Source: Balamuthia mandrillaris (taxonomy: Eukaryota > Discosea > Longamoebia > Balamuthiidae). From it: a stretch of DNA of 64,000 nt. The first letter of the stretch is position 1; the number at the start of each line of letters is the position of its first letter. The position numbers and the translations under genes were made by a program. Shown in pieces: positions 21,155-33,700 of the stretch. The stretch lies in the NCBI GenBank assembly GCA_031835245.1, contig JAVKOQ010000234.1, forward strand, positions 18,356-82,355, in the 5' to 3' direction. The notes below the pieces were generated by a model, which saw only the letters and a program-made list of their open reading frames with translations, was not told where the DNA came from and searched no databases.

Positions 21155-22155
21155 CTCTCTCTTATTCTCTTTAAACTACCTTGTAAATAACTCGCTACTT
21201 GCTTTAGACAAATGGGGGCTATGGTAGGCGCAGTTTGCTTTCAACGCTGGATCGATTGGCCATTCCATTAGGACAGCAATATAGCATGGTATTACATCAT
21301 TCTCAACCTGGCGTCTTGCATGCCTATCTTCTCTCTATCCCTTCCTCTCCTCTCCTCTTCATCGCTCAATTCTCTTCTCTTCTCACGAGATGGTCTGCTA
21401 AATACAAGGACACACCGCTTGTAAGTTTCGAGGAGATGAATACCTCCACTAAGACTATTTATGCCAACAAGTTCGATGGCTACATTCGGCCGTTCACAAG
21501 ACACACCGGCAATGTATATAGCGCCACTCCAACCAGTAACGGCCAACAAATTGTTTCTTGTGCAAACGATGGTACTATGAAACTATGGAACGTCGATACC
21601 CAAAAGGTTTTTCTTATTTCCTTCTTATTCTATTTGACCTGCGTTCTTCGCTTACTTTTGGGTTTTTGTTTGCTGCTTTATGTGGGCAGGGCGTGCGTAC
21701 ATTCGCAACAAAAGGGTTGAATGGGGCTGCGAGGCCTTGTTTGTCTCGCAGTGACCGTTATCTATTGGGCGCTGGCACCGATGGCAGCGTCTTCTTCTGG
21801 CAAACCTATGCCCGCCAGACTGCCGAACAGGTTTCGTTTTTTTGATTTAGTTTTGTTAAACAACAAGACAGAGTAAATCAGATGTATACTGACCATCGGG
21901 CACAAACACAAAAGAACAACTACATGGGCCATGTGCACAAACTGCATTCCGTTTCCATTTCTGCTGTTTGCTTGAACGCAGAGAGTACGTTTGTCTTCAC
22001 CCTATCTTCTTAGGTCTTGTGATGATCGCTAATAACTTGACAAAGACACGATAATGGCAACAGGGGATGATAGTGGCCTCGTCAAGCTATCATGTTGTAC
22101 TCCCACCACGGAAGATGTCGGGGAGCCTAGCAATGCTTCTAACCACGATGGATAG
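20014..22155 (+). CDS. WD40-repeat protein of unknown function
   Basis: Eight exons: 20014-20408, 20468-20850, 20936-21108, 21208-21288, about 21409-21606, 21690-21830, 21915-21984, 22046-22155 (516 aa). WD repeats are clear: GSITALAF...DDEGRVSIWKV, ATCSHDQLFKLWDL, GHESYVTSCD...LDNTLRLWHTD, a block ending GIHIWDVRM, HTGNVYSATPTSNG...NDGTMKLWNVD, and GTDGSVFFWQT. A basic N-terminus (QRVMKRRTEAQLRRL) precedes them. A run of about 17 Ser encoded by a TTC/TCT repeat interrupts the second blade. The fifth exon's acceptor is uncertain. The pattern of a basic N-terminus plus one propeller occurs in DCAF and ribosome-biogenesis proteins, but no specific family is claimed. Confidence 0.8.
20549..20599 (+). 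repeat. (TTC)n trinucleotide repeat encoding poly-Ser
   Basis: About 17 TCT codons in frame inside the WD40 gene. Confidence 0.95.
21113..21150 (+). repeat. (CT)n microsatellite in a WD40-gene intron
   Basis: About 19 CT units at the start of intron 21109-21207, CT on the coding strand. Confidence 0.95.
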
Positions 22156-22425
22156 AGTGGATTCAAAAAAAAGACAGGCAAACAAAACAGAAAGGGGGAT
22201 AAAGGGGGTCTATTTAAAGGCAGGAAAAAGTTATTTAGTGTACATGGGAGGTACATACATGCATCTTCTTCCACTCTTCAGGAAATGAGGATGAGAGAAT
22301 GGAGAAGTGATGTGTTTTGTGTGAAGGAGAGGAGAGAATTGCCTTTGAAGCACTAACAAAAAAAAAAGAAAAGGGATAATAAGATGAAAGGCAAAGGAGG
22401 TACACCAAGGAGCTCAACTATGCCC

Positions 22426-23601
22426 TCACGTCCTGTTCTTGGTCAGGTTCTCTATGAGGTCATCCAATGGGGACATTTCTTTGCGGTCCACCAAATCAAA
22501 CTCTTGGATAAAGTAATAAAAGTGCTTGAAGCAACTGTTTTTTTCGTAACAGAAGGAAAAATAAAACATGTTAATAATGAAAAAAAACAAAAAGGAGGAA
22601 AGGGAATAATGCAGAGATGTGCGTACGTGTTCAAATGAGCCTCTTCGCCAAGGCTGACAATCTTGTGGAAGTGAGAATAGTAGATATGGGCGTACACTCG
22701 GAAGAGACGTTTAAAGATCTGTTTCACCGTCATAATAAAGTTTCGCGGGAAAGGCACATCTGCAATATTTTAAAAGCAAAGTCAGAGAACAAGCGCATTA
22801 AAAAAAAGAGAGAGCAATAGAAAAGAGGAGAGAATCAGTTTTAAAAAGCTCGTTTTTTGAATCAACATCGACACTTCAGCGTGGAGTGATTTATAAGGTT
22901 TTCTCATCATGAAAGAGTGGTAGCAGAAGCAGAGAAATAATGAGGGGTAAAAAAACGCACCAACACGAGAGGGGAAAATGCTTTCGTCGTCGAGAATGCT
23001 TTGCACCCAGGTCATAAGGTAGTCCACATATTCAGGAGCAGAGACTTTGATGGGCTTCTTGATCTTTTGACCGTCAGCCCAGAGGTACTCGTACTTGGGA
23101 CCGGCGGACATGACGGGGCAAGTCTTGGGCGTACAAAACTCGGTGATGCTGCCATAAAGCAAATTGATTTGGTTGAAAAAGTCGACAGCTGTTTTGGTAT
23201 TTTGATGGGCAAAAGAAAAAAAAAACACTTTCGATCAATCCCCGAAAATATCAATATAATAAAAAGGAGGGAGAGAACGTACTGTTCACAGCAAGCCATT
23301 CGCTGAGGTCTTCGCGCTCGGGAAGGGCGACGGCAAGACGGAGATTACCGCTACCGAGAGTGGCCTTGGCGTGCTTGTGCAATTCGTAACGCTTTGTATC
23401 TTTGGAGAACTGTTTCTTCGGCCGGAAGGTTTTGTTTTTGTCGGAGCTAAATCGCACAAAAAACAAAGAGGAGGAGAGAAGATAAAGGAGAGTAAGCCAC
23501 AGGCTTAACGGGGAGAGAAAGGGAGAGGAGAGAAAAACATAAAATAAAAATCAAAGAGAGAAAAAAAACACGCACAACATGCCCTTGATAGCTTTCGCCA
23601 T
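22426..23601 (-). CDS. MOB1: MOB1 kinase activator
   Basis: Five exons: 23601-23576, 23446-23283, 23188-22961, 22759-22627, 22534-22426 (219 aa; human MOB1A is 216). Near-complete match to MOB1: [78 protein letters not shown] and EEAHLNTCFKHF. The two Cys of EFCTPKTC and the two His of HIYYSH form the structural zinc site. MOB1 binds and activates NDR/LATS kinases (Hippo and mitotic-exit pathways) in the cytoplasm and at spindle poles or the cell cortex. Phases are fully consistent. The start codon lies in a short 26-nt first exon. Confidence 0.97.
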
Positions 23602-24559
23602 TTTGTCAGTTGTTTGTAGAAAAAAGAATAAACGTAAAGATGCAACGATTCGCCGTCCGTCGGTCTAAGTCTAATCCCCCCTCTGTTCCTCTCTCTCTGT
23701 GTTTTTTGAATCAAAAAAAAAAAGCACACACCACAGAACAAAATGCGCAAAAGAAAAAAATATGTAATTTTAAACATCTGCTTCTGATGCTAACAAATTA
23801 TGCCCATACCTCCACCCCGCTGCAACCATCGTGCCCTCCCCTTCGTTTCTCAGGAAATGGACTTTGTCTGAGGGTTGAATTATCAGCACAAAGACGAATG
23901 ATCGTCCCATGACGACACGGATAATCCGTGGTAAAACAGTTCCAGGCGCCGCAAGCGGCTTTGTGTTACTCAAGGATGCACGAAGGTATGCTTTTGTTTG
24001 CACCCCTCTCACCAGGGGGTGGACCCTCCTCCCTCCCACACAAAAAGTGATTCCCGCGGTGGGTCCACCCCGCCAAGATGAGAGTCCAACAAGGGGGGCT
24101 GCGAAAACTTGCAAAACTCCGCAGCACATTTGATTGGAGAAGATCAACTCCGAAAGTGAACTCTGAAAAATCATTAAAACAATGAAATAAAAACGGGGGG
24201 CAGAGTGCCCCCCATTCATACGCGATTGCCCACAAAAAGGAAAAAAACATAATAAAGAAAAGAGGAGGAGAGGAGGAAAGGAGTAAAACCGGGTTTCGAG
24301 GTTCAAAGGAAACCCTGTTTTCTATTTTTATTTCACCTAGTACCCCCCCGGAAGGGAAGGAAGCCTCATCTTTTTAGTTTTATCTTTTCTCCTGTTTTTT
24401 TTGTAGAAAGTTCCTCTTTGCTTCCACTACCACTGCTACTTCCCCCCAAATCTTTTTCAACTTCCTGTTCTTCTTCGCTCCTACTTTGATTTTTTTTTTC
24501 TTTTTGGAGCGTCTCTCTTTGTCAAAAAGAAGAGAGAAACGGGTTAAAAAGAGAACAAA
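23602..24559. other. Intergenic region MOB1 to PAK
   Basis: About 960 bp between divergent genes, with several A- and T-runs and a GC-richer patch at 23900-24120. Open frames of up to about 180 codons on the minus strand look like chance. No gene, tRNA or repeat family recognised. Confidence 0.45.
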
Positions 24560-27338
24560 ATGCACGACCCAGACGTCGACCAGCGCCAAGTGCAGGCTGG
24601 CTTGGCCAGCCTCCTCTCCGGCGACACCTCCGCCGAGCAGCTCTTTGCGCAGATCAACAACGGCCACCCCGGAAGCTCTCCCACCGTCGGTGGGGTGGGT
24701 CCCGGCAAGAGCAAAAAGGAGAAGAAGGAAAAGGTGAAGAAGGAGAAGGCCGACAAGCCCAAGAAGAAAAGAGGCTTCTTTGGGCGGTGGGGCGGCGGCG
24801 ACGCCCCCGCTGAGAGCTCCATTGGAGAGATCTCCGGACCCACCAACTTTAAGAGAGAGATGCACATTGGTTTTAACCCTGAAACAGGCGCCTTTGAGGT
24901 ATGCTTTCTCACTTCTCCTCTTCCTTTTCTTCTCGTTCTCTTCATCTCTCGTCCTCTGTTCCTTGTTGTTTCTTCTTCCTTTTCTTTTATATATTATCTT
25001 CTTGGCACTCAACAAAACAACAATTCCATTTTGTTTTCCCTCCGAACAAAATAGGGTCTTCCGGAGGAATGGAAGATCATGTTGGGCACCTCAGGCATCA
25101 GCAAAACAGAAATGGAGGAAAACCCAGAGACACTAATGGAGGTAATGGCCTTCCAACAGGACTTGTTGCAAGGCAAAGCGCCCCACCGCCCTCAATTCGC
25201 TCCACCACCTCCTCCGCCCGCTCCTCCTTCCATGGGCGGTTTTGGAGGACCTCCTCCAGTCCCCTCCTCGCCCTCTCCTCCAACTCCTCCGCCTGCACCC
25301 TCTCCACCGGGCTCCTCGTCGGGCTCACCGGCTCCCTCTTCTCCCACCTTTTCTCGCCACTCGAACAAACCGATGCCTGCTCCACCTACACAACAACTGA
25401 ACGGCTCTGCTTCTCATCTTCAACCTCCTGTTGGCGGACCTCCTGCTGGTGGTCCCGGAGGCCCTGGTGGTTTTAGAGGGGGACCTCCAAGAGGAGGTCC
25501 CGGAAGGGGTGGGCCTCGTGGTGGTAGAGGCGGACCTCCCCGAGGACGGGGTGGGCCTCGTGGAGGCCCTGGTGGCCCTGGCGGGAGAGGAGGTAGCTTC
25601 AGAGGACCACCACCCCGTGGTGGTTCCCCGCCACGTGGCGGCGGGCCTGGCGCGGGTTCTGGCTCCTTCAGAGGGCCAAGACCTGTACCTGCACCGCCTG
25701 GAAGCGGTGGTGTTCCGCCAGAGGAGGCTGGACCTAGCCTGCCTCCCAGACCCGCGCCTGCACCCGGCGGTCCTGGTGACGATGCACGAAGGCCACCACC
25801 GCGACCAACGCAACCAACACCGCCAAGACCCGAAATGGGAGGAGGAGCACGTCAGCCACCTCCTCGCCCTTCCCAACCAACCCCTCCTCGCCCTCAACAA
25901 CCTCCCCCTGCCTCAGGAGCTAGCGGAGTACCGGCTAGACCTCCCATTCCTCGGCCGAGCCCTCCCAACGTCGGTGGTGCTCCTCCTCGCCCATCCCCCC
26001 CTGCTGCGGTGGCGGCCCAACAGAAGCAAACAGAACCCTCCCATGCCCCTGCGCAAGACATGCAACCATTGCCACCCAAGGCACGGCTTGAGGAATTGGT
26101 CTCGAAGGGAGATCCCATGCAAATCTTTGTAGACATGGAACAGATTGGCGTTGGGTAATTATTCCCTTTCATTATTTACTTATTTCACTTTCGCCACCCC
26201 CTGTTCCCTCTTTTTTCTCTTCTGCTTTTTTTAAAAAAAAATCGATCTCACGTATACCATCAACATAACAGTGCTTCTGGCTCTGTATACAAGGCTAAGG
26301 ACACCAGAACCGGAAAGATGGTCGCTATCAAACAGATGATAATCGCCCGCCAAGTGAAGAGCGACATTGTAGTCAACGAAATCATGATCATGAAGGAGAG
26401 TCAACATCCCAGCATCGTCAACTATATCGACAGCTACATAGTGAACGGCACCCTTTGGGTGGTCATGGAGCTCATCGAAGGAGGCTCTCTGGCAGAGCTG
26501 TTGGAGGTGTGCAAGACCATGAGCGAGACACAGATCGCGTTGGTGTGCAAGATCACGCTGGCTGGTTTGGAGTATCTTCACACGAGGCCCAATCCTATCA
26601 TCCATCGCGACATCAAGAGCGATAATATCCTTATGGGCAAAGATGGTTCCATCAAAATCAGTACGTTGCTTTACTTTCTTTTGTCGTATTCCTTTTCCTT
26701 TCTTCTATTTTTGAGAGCTTGGTTCAAATGTGGTGCTGATCGCCTCACCAATACAGCCGACTTTGGTTATGGTGCTCAGTTGGGTGGCGGCGGTGCAGAT
26801 AAACGAGCCTCTGTTGTAGGAACTACGTATTGGATGGCTCCGGAGGTGGTAAAGGGCAAGGAATACTCATGCAAGGTCGATGTATGGTCGCTAGGAATCA
26901 TGGCCATTGAAATGTTCGAAGGGGAGCCACCTTACATGAATGAGTCCATGTTGAGGGTGTGTTTCGTTTTTCTCTCTCTTCAATCTTTCTCTTACTCAGT
27001 GCTAACTTACTCTCTACTCTAGGCATTGTTTTTGATTGCTTCTAAAGGTTGTCCCGAGTTTAAGAACCCTGCCGCCATGTCTGAAGAGTTCAAGGACTTT
27101 ATTCACCAATGTACAATAATGGAGCCGGAAGATCGACCTTCCTCTACTGACCTTCTTTCTGTATGTATTTCCTCTTATACCATTTTCTCCCTGTGGTTGC
27201 GGTTTATTTTCGTTAATGCATTCCCTTATCCACATCTTGCAGCACCCCTTCCTTCAAATGGCTGGCCCAGTCAGCGAACTACTTCCCCTGGTTGAGAGGA
27301 CGCACAACGAGGCCAACAGAGACTTTTCCATCTTCTAA
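24560..27338 (+). CDS. PAK-type Ser/Thr kinase with CRIB motif and Pro/Gly/Arg linker
   Basis: Six exons: 24560-24898, 25055-26154, 26272-26660, 26757-26956, 27023-27160, 27243-27338 (753 aa). Residues 92-125 form a p21-binding (CRIB) motif (ISGPTNFKREMHIGF) followed by GLPEEWKIML, the autoinhibitory pattern of PAKs. It is split by intron 1. A Lys-rich patch precedes it and may bind phosphoinositides. Residues 160-450 are Pro-rich runs and RGG/GGP/PPR repeats. The kinase domain (about 478-740) has all catalytic parts: GVGASGSVYKA, VAIKQM, IHRDIKSDNIL, TDFGYGA, SVVGTTYWMAPE and DVWSLGIMAIEM. PAKs are activated by GTP-bound Rac/Cdc42 and control actin and myosin. The long linker suggests SH3-partner or RNA binding, by inference only. 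Confidence 0.95.
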
Positions 27339-27634
27339 AAGCAACATCACGAAAGAGATAGCAACGACAAGACGAGACAAGCTGAGTTGATGTGTTTTTT
27401 CCCCCTAATTTATTTTGTTCCCCTGTTTCCTTTTATTTCTTATGTTTTTTTTGGTCTTCTCCTCCTTCTTCTTCTTTGTTTGGTTGTTTGTAAAAAAAAG
27501 TAAACAAAACCAAATGATGATGATGATGATAACATTCTTTTGCTTTTTTTTCCCAATTCTCTGTACGAAACAAAAGGTCTTTGTTGTTTTTACATTCTCA
27601 CAAAACTTAGTTTTTGAACGTCTTTGGTTTTCGC

Positions 27635-29990
27635 TCAAATGGAGATATCGATGCGAATGGGTGGTATCGTGGCTCGCAGCGAGGACGCCCTCTTCAGCAA
27701 CTCCGTTAACCTACACACGAGCTCGTCAGAGCAGAGAAGCAAGAAGAAGGAGAGACAAGGAGGAAAAGGTACCTGGCAATATAAGCGCAGGTTTCCTTGT
27801 GGCTTTGTAAGTGCTTCTCAAACTTGCCATTGGCAACGATTCTCTCCCATTCGCGACAGCTCATCTTCTCGCTGCTCTTCTTTTTGGTGGCTTCAAAGGC
27901 AGCGGAGGCCACCTTCCCTGCAAAGTCTTTCGAAGGAGGATGGATGAAGAGCTCCTCCTCTTCGCCCTCATCCAACAAGGCGCGCAGAACATGGAAGAGA
28001 TAGGTGAATCGAAGGAGAAGGCATTGCTGGAAGTTGTCGTAGCTGAGAAGAAGCGAGGCTGCTTGTGTGTCTCTGCCAGAGTCGTCTTGACCTAAGGCCA
28101 TCCGGTTGAACAATGCTAAAAGCAGAAAGAGAAGAAGCACAAAATGGAAAAATAACAGAAGAATAAGCACAATAAGGGTGAGATGAACGCCGATACACAA
28201 AAGCATAACCACTGTTGCGAACCTCTCTCTCGCTCCGCAGCACAATGGGCAAAGCCAACGGTGCTAAGGGCCATTTCCAGGTCGAACGTGCCAAGTGATG
28301 CGCTTGCTTCATGGGAGTGCTGTTGGTCGGCGAGATACTGAAACACTCGCTTCACGACAGGGCGAGGCGCGTTGGGTAAAGCCACCTCTGCAAAGCACAG
28401 GAATGACACGACGTGCGGTTGTTGCTGCGAACTATCGGCCGCTTCCAGCTCCTGGATGAGCTTTGGTAGAGAACTCACTTCCAAGTCTCTGACTGTGTAA
28501 TAAATAAACGCACAAATGTGAGCAGCTAAAAGCAGAATGTAGAACGGCGAGGCCTTGCTGAACTATAACTTACAATACTTCACGTTAGAACTCAAGTCAT
28601 TCATTTCCTGCCACAGCCCAGCCTTGGCCACTTTCTTTGGTTTGTACTTCTTGCTGGGAAGTGGGGCGGGGATGGCGTTGCGGCTCTTCTTCGAGAAGAT
28701 GGCAGAGTAGCTGCGCAGGTCCTTCAGCGGCGCTCGGCTCGGAGAGCGAGTTCGGCTGCTTTCCTCACTGTTTCCTCCTTCCTCACCGCTACTGCCGCCA
28801 CCGCTCGCTATGATAGCCTCCATCTCCAACTTTTCTCCAAGCATCAAAGACCTCCGTTTGTTGTGCTTACTGCCGCCGCCCCCGTTTTGTTTGGCTCTCT
28901 CTTCTTCTTCCTCTTCTTCTTGCCCGTGACGAGAGGGCCGCAACGTGGAGGCGCGTTGTTTGCCTCTTCGCGAGGACTCTGGAGCGGAAGGCCTTATAAG
29001 ATCTAAACTACGACGCGGGCGGTCCTCCTCGAACGTCGGAGATGCTCCTCCTCTTCTTGCTGCTGCTGAGGCGATGAGGTTATCACCGTGAGATGACTTT
29101 TTTGTTGTCGTTTTGTGTTTTGTCGTTGTCGAAGTTGAAGTGGGTCGAATGATCGAAGAAGAAGGAGAAGAAGGGTGAGGAGGAGAGGAGTGGCCGCTCG
29201 CTGTTTTCTTGCCCTGTTGTTTCTTGTTCTTCGGGGAAGCAGCAGAGTCGACAGAAAGAACTAAACGAAGGTGTTGACTCAACGGTTTTATGTGTTGAGG
29301 CCGTTGAATAGCACTGTTCGAAGAAGAGTGAAGTTGTTGTTGGGTTCTTCTTCTCGGAGAAGAAACATTCTCTCTTTCGTTGGTGGTGAGGTTTGTGGCC
29401 AAAAGCGATAACGAGCCGAGGGATTGAAGTTCGTCCTGGTGGTCGTGCTCCTGCAAGCCCCGGCGAATGTTGTTGCGAACTTCCTCCAAAACGGTTTGGA
29501 CCTGTTCGATAGATGGAGCGGAGGAGACTTTGGGAAAGGCAAAAGTGAGTTCGTTTAGCACAAACTCTCGTTCCTGCAACAGCTTGCGAAGGAGGAGAAC
29601 TTGAGCTTGAGCAGGCATTCCGATGCCTCCAGTGCTGCTGCTTAAAGAAGGAGAGGAAGAAGCAGAGTAAGAGCGCTTCTTCTCCAACGCAGTTGCCGTT
29701 TCAGTGTCGCTACTATTGTTTGAGGATGCTTGTAATGCTTTCAATTGTTCTTCAGCTTGTTCTCGCAGCTTTCGTTCTTGCTTCCATTCTTTTAAGATCC
29801 ATTCTGGACATCTTTTTTTTTTGGGTTCAATGGGCGGCCGAGAAAGAGCAGATGAAAAGGGTTTGAAGAGAGTGAGAAGAACAAACTCTGAATGATTTTG
29901 ATTAAACAATTTCTCTCTTGCAAACCTTTCAATGTCAGCCTTGGCTTCTTCCAGTCGGGGAGAAGTTGTTGGAGGCTGCACCTGGGCCAT
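27635..29990 (-). CDS. Uncharacterised Ser-rich, coiled-coil protein
   Basis: Four exons: 29990-28574, 28492-28223, 28091-27773, 27710-27635 (693 aa). Residues 1-110 are charged helix (EEAKADIERFAREKL, EWKQERKLREQAEEQLKAL). Residues 110-430 are low complexity, rich in Ser, Arg and His. From about 440 the protein looks folded: LWQEMNDLSSNVKY, SLPKLIQELEAADS, FLCFAEVALPN, RPVVKRVFQYL, LLSYDNFQQCLLLRFTYLFHVL, SCREWERIVANGKFEKHL and a short basic end. No family is recognised. A stop-free segment in exon 1 (KLFNQNHS... to KKKR) could be a further in-frame intron. The gene is convergent with PAK, with about 300 bp between them. Confidence 0.75.
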
Positions 29991-30246
29991 GCTTGTCGTT
30001 GTTGGCTTTTTGTTTTTTTTGAACGCTCTTCTGTTTCCTTCGACTTACAGACAGATAACGGCGGTAATGCAATGCACCTTAATAATTGCGTTACGGTCAT
30101 TAAATTTGGCAATATTTTAGCAAAATATTGAATTTTTCGCAACAAATCAGAATTCTATGAAATTTATTGTTTTTTTATATTTCTCGTTTTTACTTCTTTT
30201 TCTTTTCTTTCTTCATTGTTTGGATGTCCTTTGGCGCCAACGAAAC

Positions 30247-30248
<2 letters not shown>

Positions 30249-30283
<35 letters not shown>
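30249..30283 (+). repeat. (CT)n microsatellite just after the V4R-PP2C stop codon
   Basis: CT on the plus strand, so GA in the transcript of the minus-strand gene. It begins 3-4 nt after the stop, in the presumed 3' UTR. Confidence 0.95.
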
Positions 30284-30286
<3 letters not shown>

Positions 30287-33200
30287 TCAACGGAGATAGC
30301 CAACCCGAATGCAAACGCAGGTGGTGTGGTCGAGCTTGCCGGGATAGGTCTTGTAGTCCTTGGGCAATGGAAGGCCTGGATTCTGCTCCATAAAGTCCCT
30401 GCTGACTAACGTGTGCTCCTGACAATACGCCACAAGTCCGTTGGTCACTTCAACTGCTGTTGTTGTCGCTCTCTTTGTTTCTTCCTCTTCTCCTTTTTCT
30501 TTTGCTCCGTCTTTGCCGTTTGGTCGTGGTGGTTGTGGTTGAGCCGTTGCATCGTCATGTTCCTCCTTTTCTGCTTGCGGATGTTCTCCGATTCTTTCTT
30601 CTCCCTCTTCTTGTTCTTGAGCTCCTTCGTTCTTTCTATGCTTCGTCTCATCATCTTCATTCTTCCTCCCTCCCGTTCGTACCATTGTCACCAAAGAGAC
30701 GGTCCTGCATAATCCGACACAAGTACTCATTCTTTAGCAAATGCGCATCCGAGCTGGAGATCTCATCCCAAGTGACGGCCGCATGTCCCAAGCCGCTCGG
30801 CTGAATGCCATTATACTGCGGGTCGAGGTTGTCATAAACGCCATCGGAGACCAACCAGATGAGGTCTCCCTCGTGACAGGGACCCCAGGACAAGGTCAAG
30901 TTGGCGAGGTCGGGCTCTCCGTTGGCTAGGGTGGGTCCGATGCGGCCGCCGCAGTCACTGGCTAGCTTGGCGTTGCCGCGGCTGCTCATGCTGATCTCGG
31001 AGACTAGGTTGGTGCGGGAGGACCAGCGAAAGGCCTTGCAGTCTCCTATCGACACGCCCAGCCACACCCACTCCCATTCCTTTTGTTCTTGTTCTTTCTG
31101 AAGATCTTTCTCTGCTGAAGAAGAAGCATGTGAAGCTTCCCTGTCGTCTGGGGGTGGCAGCAAAGAAATAGTTGATGAAGCCGAAGAAGCGGAAGCAGAC
31201 GAAGCGGTAATGTCGGATGCAGACGAGATGTTGAAGGAGGAGGAAGAGGAAAAGGCAAAGGAGGAAAGCGGAGTGATGGACCTGGTGGAGGTCTTTTCAG
31301 AAGAGGACAATTCAATCAAGGGCACAGGTATGGTCTCTCGGGTCATTTTGCTTCTCTCCGTTGTCGATAGTTCCTTGCGGTTGACCTGCAGGACCAAGCC
31401 AGCCAGCAGAGTGGTAGTTCCCGCGTCGAAGATGTTGTCCTTGTCCTCGATGATGTTGTTGTGAGCTTTCACCACCAGCTCCAACAACATTTCAGCAGCA
31501 TCGGACAACGTCTCAAACCGCCTTCCTCCTGTTTGTGTTGCCGCTGCAGTCGTAAGTCTCGGTTTTGTTTTGGTTGTTGGTATTGTTGCATTCGTGGCAG
31601 CATGGGCTGTCGCAGTTGTAGCAGCCTTGATCAAACTTCCGCCTCCTTCTCTTCCGTGCATCTCAGAGGAGGAAGGATTAGGAGGATTTCTGGAGAGTAT
31701 CGCCGAGTCGGACTCTGCCAGTCTAAGCGACCAGGGAGTGCTGGTACCAGTAACTTCTCCATCATCCCTTCTTCTTCTTTCCTCTTCATTGCCTTCTTCT
31801 CCGTCGCCGTCACCGTCGCCGTCTTCGTCGCTAACAGGTTTAATGGCCAGTTCCTTGAGAGAACGCACAAATGTGGCTCTGGCACGCCTCGCAGCTTCGG
31901 CGGGGGCATTGCCCCACCCACAGCCGTCACATACGCAGAGAATGGCGCCGTTGTGGCAAGGCACGGCCGCGAAGCAATCGCATATGGGATCTCCCTGACG
32001 AATGCCTAGGGCCAGTATGTTGGGATAAGTGCTGATGGTCCTTCCAGAGGCAGCGCAAACACCGTTGGCATCGAACCAAGAGACCTGAGTCTCCTCCTTG
32101 GTAGGGCCTTTCAGGGTTTTCACTCCGGGTATCCGCTCTAATTTACAAATGGGAAGGTCAGGCACGTCCTTGAGCAGAGACGCCTTAGTGCGCAGCGGCA
32201 GCTCGAACGAGGACTTGATCATGTTGTTGTGGCGTGCGTGAATGTGGGACCTCCTGTTGTCAGAGGCGGATAAGCTGCTGGGTATAGGCGAAACTTGAAT
32301 GTGAGAGTGGGCCTTTTTCTTCCTGTTGTTCGAAGAAGCTTTGCCCTCCTCCTTTGCTTTCTTTCTTTCCTTGTCTTGTGCCTTCTTCTTCTTGGAAGGA
32401 AAGGAGAAGCCCTTGGTCGGTCGCTTGAACATCTGCACCATCCAAGAGGCCGTCCGACTTCGTGAGAGACCTTGTTCTTCCTCTCCCTCCGTGCTAGTAT
32501 CTGAGTCGCTGCCCGCTTCCTTTTCTTGTTGGCTTTGTTGTTGCGTTGGAGAAGACCACGCGGTGCCGCCGTTGCCTTCGTTCTCGTCGATGGTAGAGAC
32601 GCTGGCACTGGCGCTGGAGATAACTCCGGCAGAGGACAGCACACCGAGGGAAAGGCTCTCCTCTCCCATCGTCATGCCGCCGCTGATTCTGTGCACGGTG
32701 GGTCGCTTTGCTTTATCCTCTGATGTTGGTGGTGCCGGTGGTGGCAAAGAGGTTGCTGCCTTCGTGGGCGACTTGGTGTCTAACGTTGTCTTGGTTTTGT
32801 CCTTCTGCTCCTGTCCTGCCAACGAGCTCACTGCAAGTTGATGTTGTTGGTGATGAGACTTGCTGCTCAGGTCCTCTCTCGAATGATTGCTGCTGCTTTT
32901 CTCCTTGTGTTTGCTTTCTTTGGATCGTTCTCTCGCCTTCTCTCGGTCGTTGCCCTTTTCTTTGGTGTGTGGTCCGTTGAACAAGTCCGGCCACGAGCAA
33001 GTAAGGTTAAGCACCGTCAAGTTTACCAAAAAGCTGGCCGTCTCACTGCTTCCGCTCTTGCTATTGCCGCTTTGCTGTTGTTGCGGATGAGAAGAGCCGG
33101 AGAGAGCCACAGAGGTCGAAGCTGAAGCTAAAGCGGCAGTAGAATCTACATAAGAACGCACAAGCTTTTCTATCCGTTTGGGATGAGAGACCACGAAACG

Positions 33201-33651
33201 ACAGCTGCTGTGTCCCATAGCCTTGCAAGACACCTCCACGCAGATGAGGGCAGTGCTGGTGCAAGCGCTGCACCATCCGGCAGCATAGCCTGCCGTCATC
33301 ACGCACATGGGGCCTCTCACCTCTTTGCCTTTCCAGCATTCCGCCTCAAAGCAATCCGCCACGCTGAAGACTAGGTGCAGAGAGCGTTGTTTGGGCCAGT
33401 CAGCAGATATCTCCTCGACGACGCCGCTGCCCCAACCCTTCTCTGCCATCAAGCTTTGGAACTGAAAGACCCGGTCTCGTACTCCTGCTCCACCACTTCC
33501 TCCTCCGTTGCCCCCACTTCCTCCTCCATTGCCGCTTCCTTGTCTTGCAGATTTGCTGTCTTCTTTGGCCCTTTGGCGGTCTAACTTGCCTATGTAACGC
33601 CCTAGATCGTATAGGAAGTTGGCGGCGTATTCCATCGCCATACTCTGCAGC

Positions 33652-33700
<49 letters not shown>

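Noticed and set aside
23770-24306. 178-codon minus-strand open frame
   Set aside because: Low-complexity Phe/Leu/Ser composition, overlaps other frames, no conserved block.
25325-25900. Arg/Thr/Ser-rich minus-strand frame
   Set aside because: Shadow of the PAK Pro/Gly-rich linker.
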